Shown here: in pieces, positions 1 through 8,391 of the stretch
Numbering within the stretch: the stretch's first letter is position 1
Layout: every line of letters begins with the position of its first letter
Assembly (NCBI RefSeq): GCF_030814475.1
Contig: NZ_JAUSVF010000001.1
Span: 703,001 to 767,000 of the forward strand
Direction: 5' to 3'
DNA from: Pararhizobium capsulatum DSM 1112
Lineage (GTDB): Bacteria; Pseudomonadota; Alphaproteobacteria; Rhizobiales; Rhizobiaceae
Length of the DNA stretch: 64,000 nt
Position numbers and translations under genes: made by a program
Notes under the pieces: generated by a model
Database searches by the model: none
Seen by the model: the letters and a program-made list of their open reading frames with translations, nothing else
Told to the model about the DNA's origin: nothing

Positions 1-328
1 GGGCAAGGCTGGGCAGGATCGGTTGCGGACGGCTGGAAGAAATGTCGGTCATTGGGTTCCCCGAGGGTTGTTGCACTGCGGCATTCTGTTGCCGCGAATT
101 CCGCCAAGGGCAACCGTCAGGGATTTGAAACTTGATAAATTTAGTTGACATTCCCGCGAGATGATCGTGCGCTTGTCGCTTGTCGCTTGTCGCTTGTCGC
201 TTGTCGCTTGTCGCTTGTCGCTTGTCGCTCGAAAGGTTATTGGCAAGGCCATGCGCCTCTTGCGGGCGGAATGAGCTTTGCCATTTGCCGCAAGAACGGC
301 AGCATGCCCATGAAAGGACATTCGAACG
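1..328. other. Intergenic region at window edge
   Basis: No convincing gene is visible. Open frames here are short, lack homology that I recognise and run through a tandem repeat. A TTGACA hexamer lies at 145-150, but no -10 box follows at the right distance. The end of a gene lying mostly to the left cannot be excluded, because frames 1 and 2 are open from base 1 to about 130. Confidence 0.5.
171..226. repeat. Eight-copy 7-bp tandem repeat
   Basis: Eight exact head-to-tail copies of GCTTGTC occupy 171-226; the next unit decays to GCTCGAA. The array starts about 100 bp upstream of the SelW-like gene. The copies are identical, which suggests recent slippage. No product reading through it looks real. 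Confidence 0.95.
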
Positions 329-610
329 ATGAGCGACAAACCCCGCGTCACCATCCTCTACTGTACCCAGTGCAGCTGGCTCCTGCGGGCCGCGTGGATG
401 GCCCAGGAACTGCTCTCGACCTTTTCCGATAGCTTGGGCGAAGTGGCGCTCATCCCCGGCACGGGTGGCAATTTTGAAATCCGCGTCAATGACGAACTTA
501 TCTGGGAGCGCAAGCGTGACGGCGGCTTTCCGGGACCGAAGGAGCTGAAACAGCGGGTGCGTGACATCATCGAGCCCGAACGGGATCTCGGCCATACGGA
601 CCGGACCTGA
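329..610 (+). CDS. SelT/SelW/SelH (Rdx) family protein
   Basis: A 93-residue protein of the Rdx family, a thioredoxin-like fold related to vertebrate selenoproteins W, T and H. The redox motif C-T-Q-C is at residues 11-14, right after the first beta strand, and both positions use ordinary cysteine codons, so this is the Cys form and not a selenoprotein. The FPGPKELKQ stretch near the C terminus is also typical. The start is an ATG preceded by AAAGGA. It is followed after 6 bp by the YqaA-like gene, so the two are probably cotranscribed. The physiological substrate of bacterial members is not established. Confidence 0.85.
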   Translation: MSDKPRVTILYCTQCSWLLRAAWMAQELLSTFSDSLGEVALIPGTGGNFEIRVNDELIWERKRDGGFPGPKELKQRVRDIIEPERDLGHTDRT

Positions 611-616
611 TCGCGC

Positions 617-1048
617 GTGACAAGCACCCTCATTGGCGTCTTTGTCGCCTCGTTCCTGTCGGCGACGCTGTTGTTCGGCCTGTCCGAGGCAGCTCTGGTG
701 CTTGCGGTGCAGGCAGGCGAGGTCCCGGTGACCGCGCTCTTCGTCGCTGCGACTATGGGCAATGTGCTCGGCGCGGTTCTCAATTTCCTCCTCGGCCGCT
801 TCCTGATCCGTTTTGAAAGCCGCCGATGGTTCCCGCTTAATCCGAGAAACCGCGCAAAGGCCGAAGCGCTGTTTGCGCGCTACGGCCGCCCGGTGCTTCT
901 GTTTTCCTTCCTCCCCGTCATCGGCGATCCGCTGACGCTTGTGGCCGGCCTGCTGCGAACGCCGCTTCCCGTCTTCCTTGCCTATGTGACGATTGGCAAG
1001 GCCGCCCGTTATGCTCTCATCCTCTGGGGCATCACTCTTCTCGGCTGA
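617..1048 (+). CDS. YqaA/DedA-like small inner-membrane protein
   Basis: A 143-residue integral membrane protein with about four hydrophobic segments (residues 5-30, 38-62, 91-110, 120-142). The pattern, including a central basic loop after the GNVLGAVLNFLLGR stretch and the glycine/proline-containing LPVIGDPLTLVAG segment, fits the YqaA branch of the VTT (SNARE-associated/DedA) family. The start is GTG, six bases after the SelW-like gene. Members of the wider family act in lipid transport or membrane homeostasis; a precise role for this one is inference. Confidence 0.7.
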   Translation: MTSTLIGVFVASFLSATLLFGLSEAALVLAVQAGEVPVTALFVAATMGNVLGAVLNFLLGRFLIRFESRRWFPLNPRNRAKAEALFARYGRPVLLFSFLPVIGDPLTLVAGLLRTPLPVFLAYVTIGKAARYALILWGITLLG

Positions 1049-1051
1049 TCC

Positions 1052-1477
1052 TCAGCGATAGGGAGAGTGGCAATATTTGTAGATGCCACCATAGGTCAGG
1101 AACCTGTTGGTCTGCGGATTGTAGGAGCGATAGCGCGCAAGGCACCACTCCACGTGCAGATTGGCCGCGTCACGATAGGCGGGTCGAGGCGTCACGTAAA
1201 CCTCGACGCCCGGTCGATAGTAGGGCCTGTAATACGGCCGGTAGGCGTAGGGTGCTGCATATGGTCGATAGGGTCTGTAGGGGCGGTATTCGTAGGGGCG
1301 ATAAGGCCGGTAGCCGGTGCCGTTCCATCCGCGATAATCGATCGTTTGAAGCGGGTTGGCTGCGGTTGTCTCAACGGCCGGTGCGGCAAGCGGCACCGCC
1401 TGTAGCCCTGCCGATGGCGTGATGATTGAAAGCGCGCTGAACACACTTCCAAATATGAAACTGCGATATCCCGACAT
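1052..1477 (-). CDS. BA14K family protein with Tyr-Arg-Pro repeats
   Basis: A 141-residue secreted or envelope protein. The ATG at 1477 is preceded by GGGAGGAAACAGC and opens a signal-peptide-like N terminus (MSGYRSFIFGSVFSALSII). A central segment of about 45 residues is built of repeated Y-R-P-Y and Y-Y-R-P units. The C-terminal 35 residues carry the BA14K signature WCLARYRSYNPQTN ending in a conserved Cys region. BA14K is named for an immunoreactive Brucella protein with lectin-like activity. Its role here is unknown. It is convergent with the YqaA-like gene, with only 3 bp between the stops. Confidence 0.85.
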   Translation of the reverse strand: MSGYRSFIFGSVFSALSIITPSAGLQAVPLAAPAVETTAANPLQTIDYRGWNGTGYRPYRPYEYRPYRPYRPYAAPYAYRPYYRPYYRPGVEVYVTPRPAYRDAANLHVEWCLARYRSYNPQTNRFLTYGGIYKYCHSPYR

Positions 1478-1815
1478 GCTGTTTCCTCCCGTCGAAGGCG
1501 GCATCGCCCGCATCGTATTGACATATGGCCGCAGTCTCGGTTCGCGACCCGCATCCACTGTGGTTTATCGGGCAGGTACGGCCGCGCGTGCAGCCCAATC
1601 TTTGACAACGATTAGAGCACAGATTTTATTCTGGGTATTCACGCGGTCGTGATGCCGCGCCGTCGGCCGCTTGCGTTCAGGAAATCGACGTTTCATAAAG
1701 TGATAGCATCACTCTGTTTTGATTACCCCGCAAGCGGCCCGACTTTCCATCGCTGCCCAAAGCCGTAGTTTATCTTTTTCTTTGCCATTCCTGTTTGACG
1801 ACGAGGATACATCTC
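1478..1815. other. Divergent promoter region
   Basis: This 338-bp spacer separates the BA14K gene (leftward) from the phosphomannomutase gene (rightward). Apart from a candidate rightward promoter at about 1602-1630 I see no gene, repeat or strong hairpin in it. Confidence 0.5.
1602..1630 (+). promoter_or_regulatory. Candidate sigma-70 promoter of the phosphomannomutase gene
   Basis: A perfect TTGACA (1602-1607) is followed after 16-17 bp by the AT-rich TTTTATT (1624-1630), a weak -10 match. It points toward the phosphomannomutase start 190 bp downstream. Only the -35 box is strong. Confidence 0.35.
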
Positions 1816-3243
1816 TTGAGCCTGAAATTCGGAACCAGCGGTTTGCGCGGCCTTTCTGTCGATCTGGACGGGCCTGCTGCCGCAATCTATTCCACCGCCT
1901 TTGCCCGTTATCTCTTTGCCTCCGGCCAGGCCCAGCCCGGCGACCGCATCATGATCGGCCGCGATTTTCGTGCCTCCAGCCCCTCGATAGCGGCAATCTG
2001 CGCCGGGGCGCTCTCCCGCGCTGGGTTCAGGGTCGTGGATTGCGGCATGGTACCGACGCCAGCCCTTGCGCTTTATGCCGGCGCGCAGAAGGCTGCCGCG
2101 CTGATGGTCACCGGCTCCCATATCCCCGCTGATCGAAACGGCATCAAATTCTATCGTCCGGATGGCGAGATCGCCAAACCCGACGAGGAGGCGATTGGCG
2201 CCGAAGCCTCGAAGCTGATAGTCGAAGGCGAGCCGATCGATGCCACCCCCGCGGAAGCTGAAGACGGCATGGCCCCCGCAAGCGAGCAGTTCCTGACGCG
2301 CAACAAGGCCATCCTGCCGGAAAAGGCGCTCGCCGGCCTGCGCATCGGCGTCTACCAGCACAGCACGGTCGCCCGTGACCTGTTCATGGATGTCCTGTCA
2401 CATTACGGCGCAGAGGTTATTGCGCTCGGCCGATCCACCGATTTCATCCCCGTCGATACGGAAGCCGTCTCCGCCGCCACCATCGAGAGCCTCAAGGGCT
2501 GGGCAAGCGAACATCGGCTGGATGGCATCGTCTCCGCCGACGGCGACGGCGACCGGCCGCTGGTGGCGGATGAGGCCGGCATGCCCCTGCGTGGTGATTT
2601 CATCGGGTTGGTGGCCGCCCAGTTTGTCGGTGCCACCATCGCCGTCACACCCGTCACCTCCAATTCCGGCTTGGAACGCCATATTCCGGTGCTGCGCACC
2701 CGCGTCGGATCGCCCTATGTGATCGAAGGCATGACCTGCGCGATCGCGAACGGAGAAAAAGGTGTCGTGGGCTTCGAGGCCAATGGCGGCACTCTGACGG
2801 CCACGCCTTTCACCATCAACGGCACCACGCTGACGCCGCTCCCAACGCGTGACAGCTTCCTGCCAGCGCTTGCAGTTTTCTCTTTCGCCAAATCGAAGGG
2901 CATCACCCTTTCGGCGCTTGCCGCAAGCTATGCGCTGCCGGTCGCGGTTGCCGATCGCATTGAAAATTTCTCGTCTGAGACGAGTGCAGCCTTGATGGCG
3001 TATCTGCGGGCAAGCCGTGAAAATCTCGCCGCCTTCCTGTCTAGCATCGATCGTCCGGAGACCGTCAGCGACATTGATGGGCTGCGCGTCACCCTTGCCG
3101 ATGGCCGCGTCATCCACTTCCGCCCCTCGGGTAATGCACCGGAAATGCGCTGCTACGTCGAAGCAGAAACCGAAGCGGCGGCCTTGGCTTTGCTTGAAGA
3201 GGGGTTGAAACGGATTAGCGGCTTTTCAGAGGGGCACGCGTAG
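1816..3243 (+). CDS. Phosphomannomutase / phosphoglucomutase
   Basis: A 475-residue alpha-D-phosphohexomutase that interconverts hexose 6- and 1-phosphates to supply sugar nucleotides for exopolysaccharide and lipopolysaccharide. The substrate-binding N terminus KFGTSGLRG, the phosphoserine loop TGSHIPADRNGIKFY (serine near residue 101), the metal-binding DGDGDRP loop and the C-terminal phosphate-binding RPSGNAPEMR are all present. I chose the TTG at 1816 because GAGG lies 9 bases upstream and the family normally begins MSLKFGTSG; an in-frame TTG at 1795 is the alternative. Substrate preference (mannose or glucose) cannot be decided from sequence. Confidence 0.9.
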   Translation: MSLKFGTSGLRGLSVDLDGPAAAIYSTAFARYLFASGQAQPGDRIMIGRDFRASSPSIAAICAGALSRAGFRVVDCGMVPTPALALYAGAQKAAALMVTGSHIPADRNGIKFYRPDGEIAKPDEEAIGAEASKLIVEGEPIDATPAEAEDGMAPASEQFLTRNKAILPEKALAGLRIGVYQHSTVARDLFMDVLSHYGAEVIALGRSTDFIPVDTEAVSAATIESLKGWASEHRLDGIVSADGDGDRPLVADEAGMPLRGDFIGLVAAQFVGATIAVTPVTSNSGLERHIPVLRTRVGSPYVIEGMTCAIANGEKGVVGFEANGGTLTATPFTINGTTLTPLPTRDSFLPALAVFSFAKSKGITLSALAASYALPVAVADRIENFSSETSAALMAYLRASRENLAAFLSSIDRPETVSDIDGLRVTLADGRVIHFRPSGNAPEMRCYVEAETEAAALALLEEGLKRISGFSEGHA

Positions 3244-3378
3244 TTGCTTTCGTCTGAAATTTTGAAAGCGAAAAACAACTGGAATCAGAGGCTTCCAATA
3301 TTTTTTTGAGGCCTCTGACACAAAACTGCAAAAACCCTGTTGACACCTGCGGCCCGTCCCCTTACATCCCAGCCCGTC

Positions 3379-3465
3379 GCCCAGATGGCGGAATTGGTAG
3401 ACGCGCCAGCTTCAGGTGCTGGTACTCGAAAGGGTGTGGAGGTTCGAGTCCTCTTCTGGGCACCA
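3379..3465 (+). tRNA. tRNA-Leu (anticodon CAG)
   Basis: An 87-nt cloverleaf with acceptor stem GCCCAGA/TCTGGGC, a D arm containing GGCGGAATTGGTAGACGC, an anticodon loop TTCAGGT (anticodon CAG at 3413-3415), a long class II variable arm, a T loop GTTCGAGTC and an encoded CCA tail (3463-3465). Confidence 0.97.
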
Positions 3466-3474
3466 TTCCATTCT

Positions 3475-3499
3475 TCAGCATTGTTTATGCTGATTTTTT
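3475..3499 (+). terminator. Rho-independent terminator of tRNA-Leu
   Basis: The stem TCAGCAT/ATGCTGA with a 5-nt loop is followed at once by six T residues, ten bases after the tRNA 3' end. Confidence 0.9.
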
Positions 3500-3573
3500 C
3501 CGAACATTTTTTCTAACTGTGCAGCCTTCGGGCTGCTGGAAAAAATGGATTCGGGTGTTTCCGGGATGACGTT

Positions 3574-4506
3574 GTGGATAGCAGGCATCTCAATCGGGAC
3601 GCGGCTTTGACGCCGGGAACACTGGAAAACAGCAGCTCGTTTCGCTCGCCGCAGGTATACGACCTCGCCGCCCTGCTTTCCTTCCCGAAGATCGAAGAAA
3701 CCCTGACCGGTATCGGCCGCGAACTTACCCAGATCCACGACGAGACGCCGCGCATTGTGCATTACGTCTCGGACCTGCACCGATGGCTGATCACGCAGAT
3801 CGCCCTTTCTCTCTATTTCGATCAGGTAACAGGCATCGATCCTGCGGGATTGACGGTCTCACGGCTTTTGAAAATGAAGCCCCTCAAGCCATATGCCAGC
3901 CGAAATACCTTCTCTTCCCATTTCCTGCAGATGCGGCGCTTCAACATCTTCATGGTCGAAGCGCAGGGAGATATGCGCACGCGCCCGCTTATCCCCGGCG
4001 AAGATGCACTGCGACTGATTCGCATCTGGCTTGATGAACATCTGGCCGCGCTCGATGGTCTCGACGGCGGTGAGAGAGTTGCTTTTTCCAAGGCTCATCC
4101 CGCCTTGCTCTACCACGCCTAGCCGCGCATCGCCCGTGATCTTCTTGCCAATCCACGCTGGTCCGATCCGCCGGCAAGCATTGGAATTTTCACCCTTTCC
4201 GGCATGGGCAGCAATCTGCTGCATGACCTTTTGGCGCGTGTTCCCTTCCCGCGTAATCGCGAGGAACATTCGAATATCGGTCCGCTGCGCCCCCGCAATC
4301 TCGTTACCCGTTACGGTGTTTCCCGCAGCCAGGTCGTCCGCCTGCTTTCCCGCGCACAGGAGGTCGATAATCTTGGCTGGAGCAAGCCGCCCTATGACGG
4401 CGATGTCTGGATTTCCAAGCGTCTAGTCGATGACTACATGGCGTGGCAGGCAGTCAAGCTCGCGACCATTTCCCAGGCATTTGCAGAGGCCCAGGCTCTT
4501 CTTTGA
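3574..4506 (+). pseudogene. Unknown protein gene interrupted by an in-frame amber codon
   Basis: Two open segments in the same frame (3574-4122 and 4123-4506) are separated only by a TAG at 4120-4122. Reading through gives a continuous protein of about 310 residues with no shift; the 27 codons between the stop and the first ATG after it (4204) remain protein-like. The N-terminal part is helical and soluble. The C-terminal part has a helix-turn-helix-like stretch (LVTRYGVSRSQVVRLLSRA). I do not recognise the family. The start is probably the GTG at 3574. Either the gene has decayed by one nonsense mutation or this is a sequencing error; a functional 182-residue product is also possible. Confidence 0.7.
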
Positions 4507-4528
4507 GATTGACGGTAACGGGCCTGCG

Positions 4529-5521
4529 TCACAGCGTGTGGTCCAGAAAATACCATTGATTGATGTGGCGGCTGACGATGGGCTCGATAACGCCGTTCAA
4601 CCGCTCCACATCATCGGCCAGCGCCGCGCCGGGATCGTCTGTCTCTGGCAGATCGATCGGCTTCAGCCATCGGCAAATGAAGCGCGATCCCCCTTTGCGC
4701 ACCACATAAAACGGAACGATCCGCGCGCCGGCATGCCGGGCAAGACGCACCGCGATCGCCAGATTTCCGGAAAGGTGCGTCGGCCGGCCGAAAAAGGGAG
4801 CCATGATGCCGTCGTCGAAGCCTTCATCGCCGAAGATTGCGACAAGGCCGTCATGCGCCATCAGGCGCTTCATGGCGGGCCGCACGCCCTTGACGCCCGG
4901 GGGAAACAGTCCCAGGTCCAGCCTGTTGCGCACGTGGCGCGCAATCCTGTGTTCGACCCGGCTTTCCGGCGGCATGTAGAAGGTGGTGATAGGAATTTTC
5001 AATCGACGATGCGCAACCGAAATCAGTTCCCAATTGCCAAGATGCAGACCGAGCACGACAACCGGACCCTGCGCATAGGCCTCGCGCAAATTTTCCTCGC
5101 CTTCAAGCGTGACGCTGTCAGATGCATCGATGCGGGCAAGGACGGAAAATTCCGCCATGACGCGCCCTTTGCTGCGCCAGTGCAGACGGGCGGTGGAGGC
5201 CGGATCGAGATCCGGGCGTATCCGCGCCAGATTTTCCGCGATGCGTTGATTTCGTGCCGGAAAGAGATGGCGGATCGCACCGTAGTGGAAAGCGCCGAGC
5301 TCTGAAGCGAGCCCGGCGGGAAGGAGCCGCAGCAGATTGTAGCTCAAGAGCTTCGGCAGATCGCGCAGCGTGTCATGGATCCAGTAGCGGAAAAAACGAC
5401 GGCGAGCATCCGCACCCTTGACGATGTCGGCAAGCGGCGGCGCCTTTTCGTCTTCCCAGACGAATGCCTTGCGGGTGGTCAGTGCAGGATCGTCGGATTT
5501 GGTCCGTAGATTTTTTTTCAT
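4529..5521 (-). CDS. Lipid A-type lauroyl/myristoyl acyltransferase (LpxL/HtrB family)
   Basis: A 330-residue lysophospholipid/lipid A acyltransferase of the HtrB/LpxL superfamily. The catalytic H-x4-E motif is seen as HLGNWE (His160, Glu165), followed by the family's TTFYMPPES and IFGDEGF regions that bind the acceptor. It would transfer an acyl chain from acyl-ACP to a glycolipid or other lipid at the inner membrane. Its start codon overlaps the stop of the upstream P450 gene by 4 bp (ATGA), so the two are translationally coupled. The true acceptor is unknown; the pairing with a P450 suggests a modified lipid. Confidence 0.85.
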   Translation of the reverse strand: MKKNLRTKSDDPALTTRKAFVWEDEKAPPLADIVKGADARRRFFRYWIHDTLRDLPKLLSYNLLRLLPAGLASELGAFHYGAIRHLFPARNQRIAENLARIRPDLDPASTARLHWRSKGRVMAEFSVLARIDASDSVTLEGEENLREAYAQGPVVVLGLHLGNWELISVAHRRLKIPITTFYMPPESRVEHRIARHVRNRLDLGLFPPGVKGVRPAMKRLMAHDGLVAIFGDEGFDDGIMAPFFGRPTHLSGNLAIAVRLARHAGARIVPFYVVRKGGSRFICRWLKPIDLPETDDPGAALADDVERLNGVIEPIVSRHINQWYFLDHTL

Positions 5522-6930
5522 CTTGGATGGATTGTCACCGGCAGGCCGCCCATCGGGCGCAGTGTAAGTCTCGATGCAGGACGAACGGCGATGCCCGGCA
5601 CAAGTCGTACCTTAAACCGCTGCGCGAGAATGGCGAGGCACAGGATAGATTCAGTGAGGCCGAATTGAAGCCCTGCGCAGATGCGCGGTCCGCTCGCAAA
5701 GGGAATATAGGAGTAGGGAACCGGACGGAATCCACCAAGAAAACGTTCCGGAATGAAGTGGTTCGGCTTGTTCCAGATGTCGGTGTTCCGGTGCAGCAGC
5801 CAGGGCGATATGGTAATAAGGGCGCTGGGAATGACATCAATGTCGCCAATGCGATCGGCGTCGCGGGCCTGCCGCCCGAGCAGCGGGACCGGTGGGTAAA
5901 GCCGCAAGGTTTCTTCAATCACGGCGCGACAATATTCGAGCTTCGGCACGTCTGCGAGCGTCGGCGGTGTGTGGCCGCAAACCCGTTCGATCTCGGCGTG
6001 CAGTGCATCTTCAGCCCAGGGCGCGTTGGCGAGCAGATACCACGCCCATGTCAGCGTTGCTGCCGTCGTTTCCTGCCCCGCCATGAAGATGGTGGCGGCT
6101 TCGTTGCGAAGGGCGCGCAGATCAAGCCCCAGTTCCGGATTTTTCTGCTGCCGGCGAACGAGCAGATCCAGCATCGAACCGTCCTGCGCCTTTCCTTCCA
6201 GATGATTGCTGGCGACACGGTCGATCACGGTGCGGACGCGTGTGATCGCCCGCTTCAGGCGCGGGGTCTTGAGAAGCGGGATGCCGTTGTCGAAACCTGC
6301 GACATAGGCAAGATTGACGTTATCGACGAGGCCTTGAAAGCTGTTGAAGCCTTCGACGATTTCGCCGGCATCGTTCGGCCCGATCTTATCGCCAAAAACG
6401 GCGCGTGCGATAATTTCTGCCGTCAGGCCGCCCATTTCCGCCAGACCGTCGATGACGGTGCCTGCCGGCAGCAGGCTCCACCGTTTCACCAGGTCGAGGG
6501 TCGATTCTTCCATATGGTGAGCGAAATCCGGAAGCCGGTTTTTATGGACGATATCGCTGACGAGTGGCCGTCTGCGCTTCCAGGTCTCGCCATCGGAGAT
6601 GAAAAGCCCGTCGCCCAGGAGGTATTCCAGCGCGCGGCGCATTGCCGGGCTCTTGCGTTCGAAATTGTCGTTTCGCGTCGCAAGCACGTACTTGACCTGC
6701 TCCGGCACGTTGACCACGACCAGCTGCCGCCCGAGGCCGCGCATCTGGGAAATGCGGCTGCGATAATCATTCTTGCGGAAAACACTCAGATAGTCCTTTC
6801 GGACGAGCAGGAGCATTCTGAGATAATCGCGAGGCGGGCCAGTAAACGGAGCGGGCCTGGCTGGCTCGAAATATCCGTCGCCCTGCCTTTCGATGATATT
6901 CGGCGGGGCCACCCGAAACGACAAACGCAT
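5518..6930 (-). CDS. Cytochrome P450
   Basis: A 470-residue P450 monooxygenase. Hallmarks are the I-helix oxygen-activation motif AGQETTA, the K-helix ExxR as EETLR, the PERF region (IPERFL) and the heme-binding loop FASGPRICAG, whose Cys lies 53 residues before the C terminus. There is no fused reductase or ferredoxin domain, so electrons must come from separate partners; none is encoded nearby. I chose the ATG at 6930 (MRLSFRVAPP), with AGGA about 11 bases upstream. An in-frame ATG at 7017 would add 29 residues that do not look like a P450. It is the first gene of a two-gene operon with the acyltransferase. Confidence 0.9.
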   Translation of the reverse strand: MRLSFRVAPPNIIERQGDGYFEPARPAPFTGPPRDYLRMLLLVRKDYLSVFRKNDYRSRISQMRGLGRQLVVVNVPEQVKYVLATRNDNFERKSPAMRRALEYLLGDGLFISDGETWKRRRPLVSDIVHKNRLPDFAHHMEESTLDLVKRWSLLPAGTVIDGLAEMGGLTAEIIARAVFGDKIGPNDAGEIVEGFNSFQGLVDNVNLAYVAGFDNGIPLLKTPRLKRAITRVRTVIDRVASNHLEGKAQDGSMLDLLVRRQQKNPELGLDLRALRNEAATIFMAGQETTAATLTWAWYLLANAPWAEDALHAEIERVCGHTPPTLADVPKLEYCRAVIEETLRLYPPVPLLGRQARDADRIGDIDVIPSALITISPWLLHRNTDIWNKPNHFIPERFLGGFRPVPYSYIPFASGPRICAGLQFGLTESILCLAILAQRFKVRLVPGIAVRPASRLTLRPMGGLPVTIHPR

Positions 6931-7150
6931 ATAAAGATAATCCTGAACTGGGCATGGGAAAAATCGGCCGAAATTTGGCAGTAACAAATCCGACAGTACA
7001 TGGCGGCAGAGAAACATACATATGATAATTTACGACCGTTTATTGTTCGCAGAGGGTAGCCCGGCGAGCCCCCCATGCCTTGACGCGTTCGCCGCCGCAT
7101 CTCGGCAACCGGCCCTTGCCTAAAGTCGCCCGTTCCGTTCTTGTGGCCTC

Positions 7151-7567
7151 ATGATGGCAACAATCCGAATCGCAGCCGCCTTTGTCCTGAGGGAAGATGG
7201 TGAAACGCTTCTTGTGAGAAAGCGCGGCACTCGTGCTTTCATGCAGCCCGGCGGCAAGCTTGAGCCGGGTGAAGACGCGCGATCGGCGCTTTTGCGTGAG
7301 ATCGAGGAGGAAATCGGCCTCGCCTTGACCAGCGACCGGCTCGTGCCGCTCGGTCATTTCGAAGCCGACGCCGCCAATGAACCGGGAAGTCGCGTGGTCG
7401 CCGATGTCTTTCGCATCGATGTCGCGATGCTGAAAGTTACGCCAGCAGCCGAGATCGAAGAAATCGTCTGGATCCTGCCGGAGCAGGCCGAGGCGCTCGA
7501 CCTTGCGCCTCTCACCCGCGATCATATCCTGCCCGCCTATCGCGCCAGCCTTGTGGCGGCGTCCTGA
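7151..7567 (+). CDS. Nudix hydrolase
   Basis: A 138-residue single-domain Nudix protein. The Nudix box G-x5-E-x7-REUxEExGU is complete at residues 35-57 (from GKLEPGE through REIEEEIGL), with the metal-binding glutamates in place. Such enzymes hydrolyse nucleoside diphosphates linked to another group, and a short form like this could clean oxidised nucleotides or ADP-ribose compounds; the substrate cannot be read from sequence. It is divergent from the P450 gene and 19 bp upstream of the dehydrogenase gene. There are two adjacent ATG codons (7151 and 7154) and no clear ribosome binding site. Confidence 0.9.
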   Translation: MMATIRIAAAFVLREDGETLLVRKRGTRAFMQPGGKLEPGEDARSALLREIEEEIGLALTSDRLVPLGHFEADAANEPGSRVVADVFRIDVAMLKVTPAAEIEEIVWILPEQAEALDLAPLTRDHILPAYRASLVAAS

Positions 7568-7586
7568 ACCGACGAGGAGTATGCAG

Positions 7587-8369
7587 ATGACGATGATGGA
7601 TTGGAAGACGATTACGATTCCCGATCTTGCGGACAAGGCGGTGCTGATCACCGGCGCCTCCACCGGCATTGGTGCAGCGCTCGTTCGCGCCTTTGTCGCA
7701 CAGGGTGCAAAGGTCGCCATCCACTACAATGAGAGCCGCACCGCTGCCGAAGCACTCTCGGACGAGGTCGGCAAGGACGTGACATTCCTCGTGCAGGGCG
7801 ATGTCTCCCAGGATGGCGAAACGGAGCGGGTCGTCGAGGCCGCTGCCAGCCATTTCGGTCGACTTGACGGCCTTGTCAACAATGCTGGCGGCATGCTCGG
7901 CCGGGTCACTACCGCCGAAATGACCGATGCCCAATACGAGCGCGTGATGAACCTCAATGCCCGCTCGGTGCTTGCCGCCACCCGCGCCGCGCATCCCCAT
8001 CTCGCCCGCCAGGGCGGCTTCATCATCAACACCACCTCGATTGCCGCCCGAAACGGCGGTGGTGGTGGCGCGATCCTCTACGCCGCCTCCAAGGGGTTTG
8101 TTTCCACGATCACCAAGGGCCATGCCAAGGAATTCACGGGCGACAAGATCCGTGTCAACGGGGTGGCGCCCGGTGTCATCACCACGCCGTTCCATGAGCG
8201 CTATACCTCGCCGGAAATGCTCGATGCGCAGCGCCGCACGGTGCCGATGGCGCGCCTTGGTACGCCGGACGAATGCGTCGGCGCCTATCTGTTCCTTGCC
8301 TCCGAGATGCTCTCGGGCTACGTCACCGGCCAGATCATCGAGGTCAACGGCGGCCAGTTGATGCCGTGA
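7587..8369 (+). CDS. Short-chain dehydrogenase/reductase
   Basis: A 260-residue classical SDR oxidoreductase with the cofactor loop TGASTGIG (22-29), the NNAG motif (98-101) and the catalytic triad Ser151, Tyr165 and Lys169 (YAASK). It ends in the usual GQIIEVNGGQLMP segment. An acidic residue expected after the second beta strand for NAD preference is not obvious; the sequence there is HYNESRT, which is closer to NADP-using members. AGGAG at 7575-7579 sits 7 bases before the ATG at 7587, so I chose that over the ATG at 7581. The substrate is unknown. Confidence 0.88.
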   Translation: MTMMDWKTITIPDLADKAVLITGASTGIGAALVRAFVAQGAKVAIHYNESRTAAEALSDEVGKDVTFLVQGDVSQDGETERVVEAAASHFGRLDGLVNNAGGMLGRVTTAEMTDAQYERVMNLNARSVLAATRAAHPHLARQGGFIINTTSIAARNGGGGGAILYAASKGFVSTITKGHAKEFTGDKIRVNGVAPGVITTPFHERYTSPEMLDAQRRTVPMARLGTPDECVGAYLFLASEMLSGYVTGQIIEVNGGQLMP

Positions 8370-8391
8370 CGGCAAACCAGGGAAAGACGGC

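Noticed and set aside
171..226. CRISPR array
   Set aside because: The repeats are 7 bp with no spacers and no cas genes.
329..610. Possible selenoprotein
   Set aside because: Both redox positions are encoded by Cys codons and there is no in-frame TGA.
4120..4122. Programmed readthrough or pyrrolysine at the TAG
   Set aside because: Nothing in the context supports recoding, and pyrrolysine systems are not expected in this group; a nonsense mutation is simpler.
5464..6984. A 506-codon plus-strand frame over the P450 gene
   Set aside because: Antisense to a complete P450 with heme and ExxR motifs.
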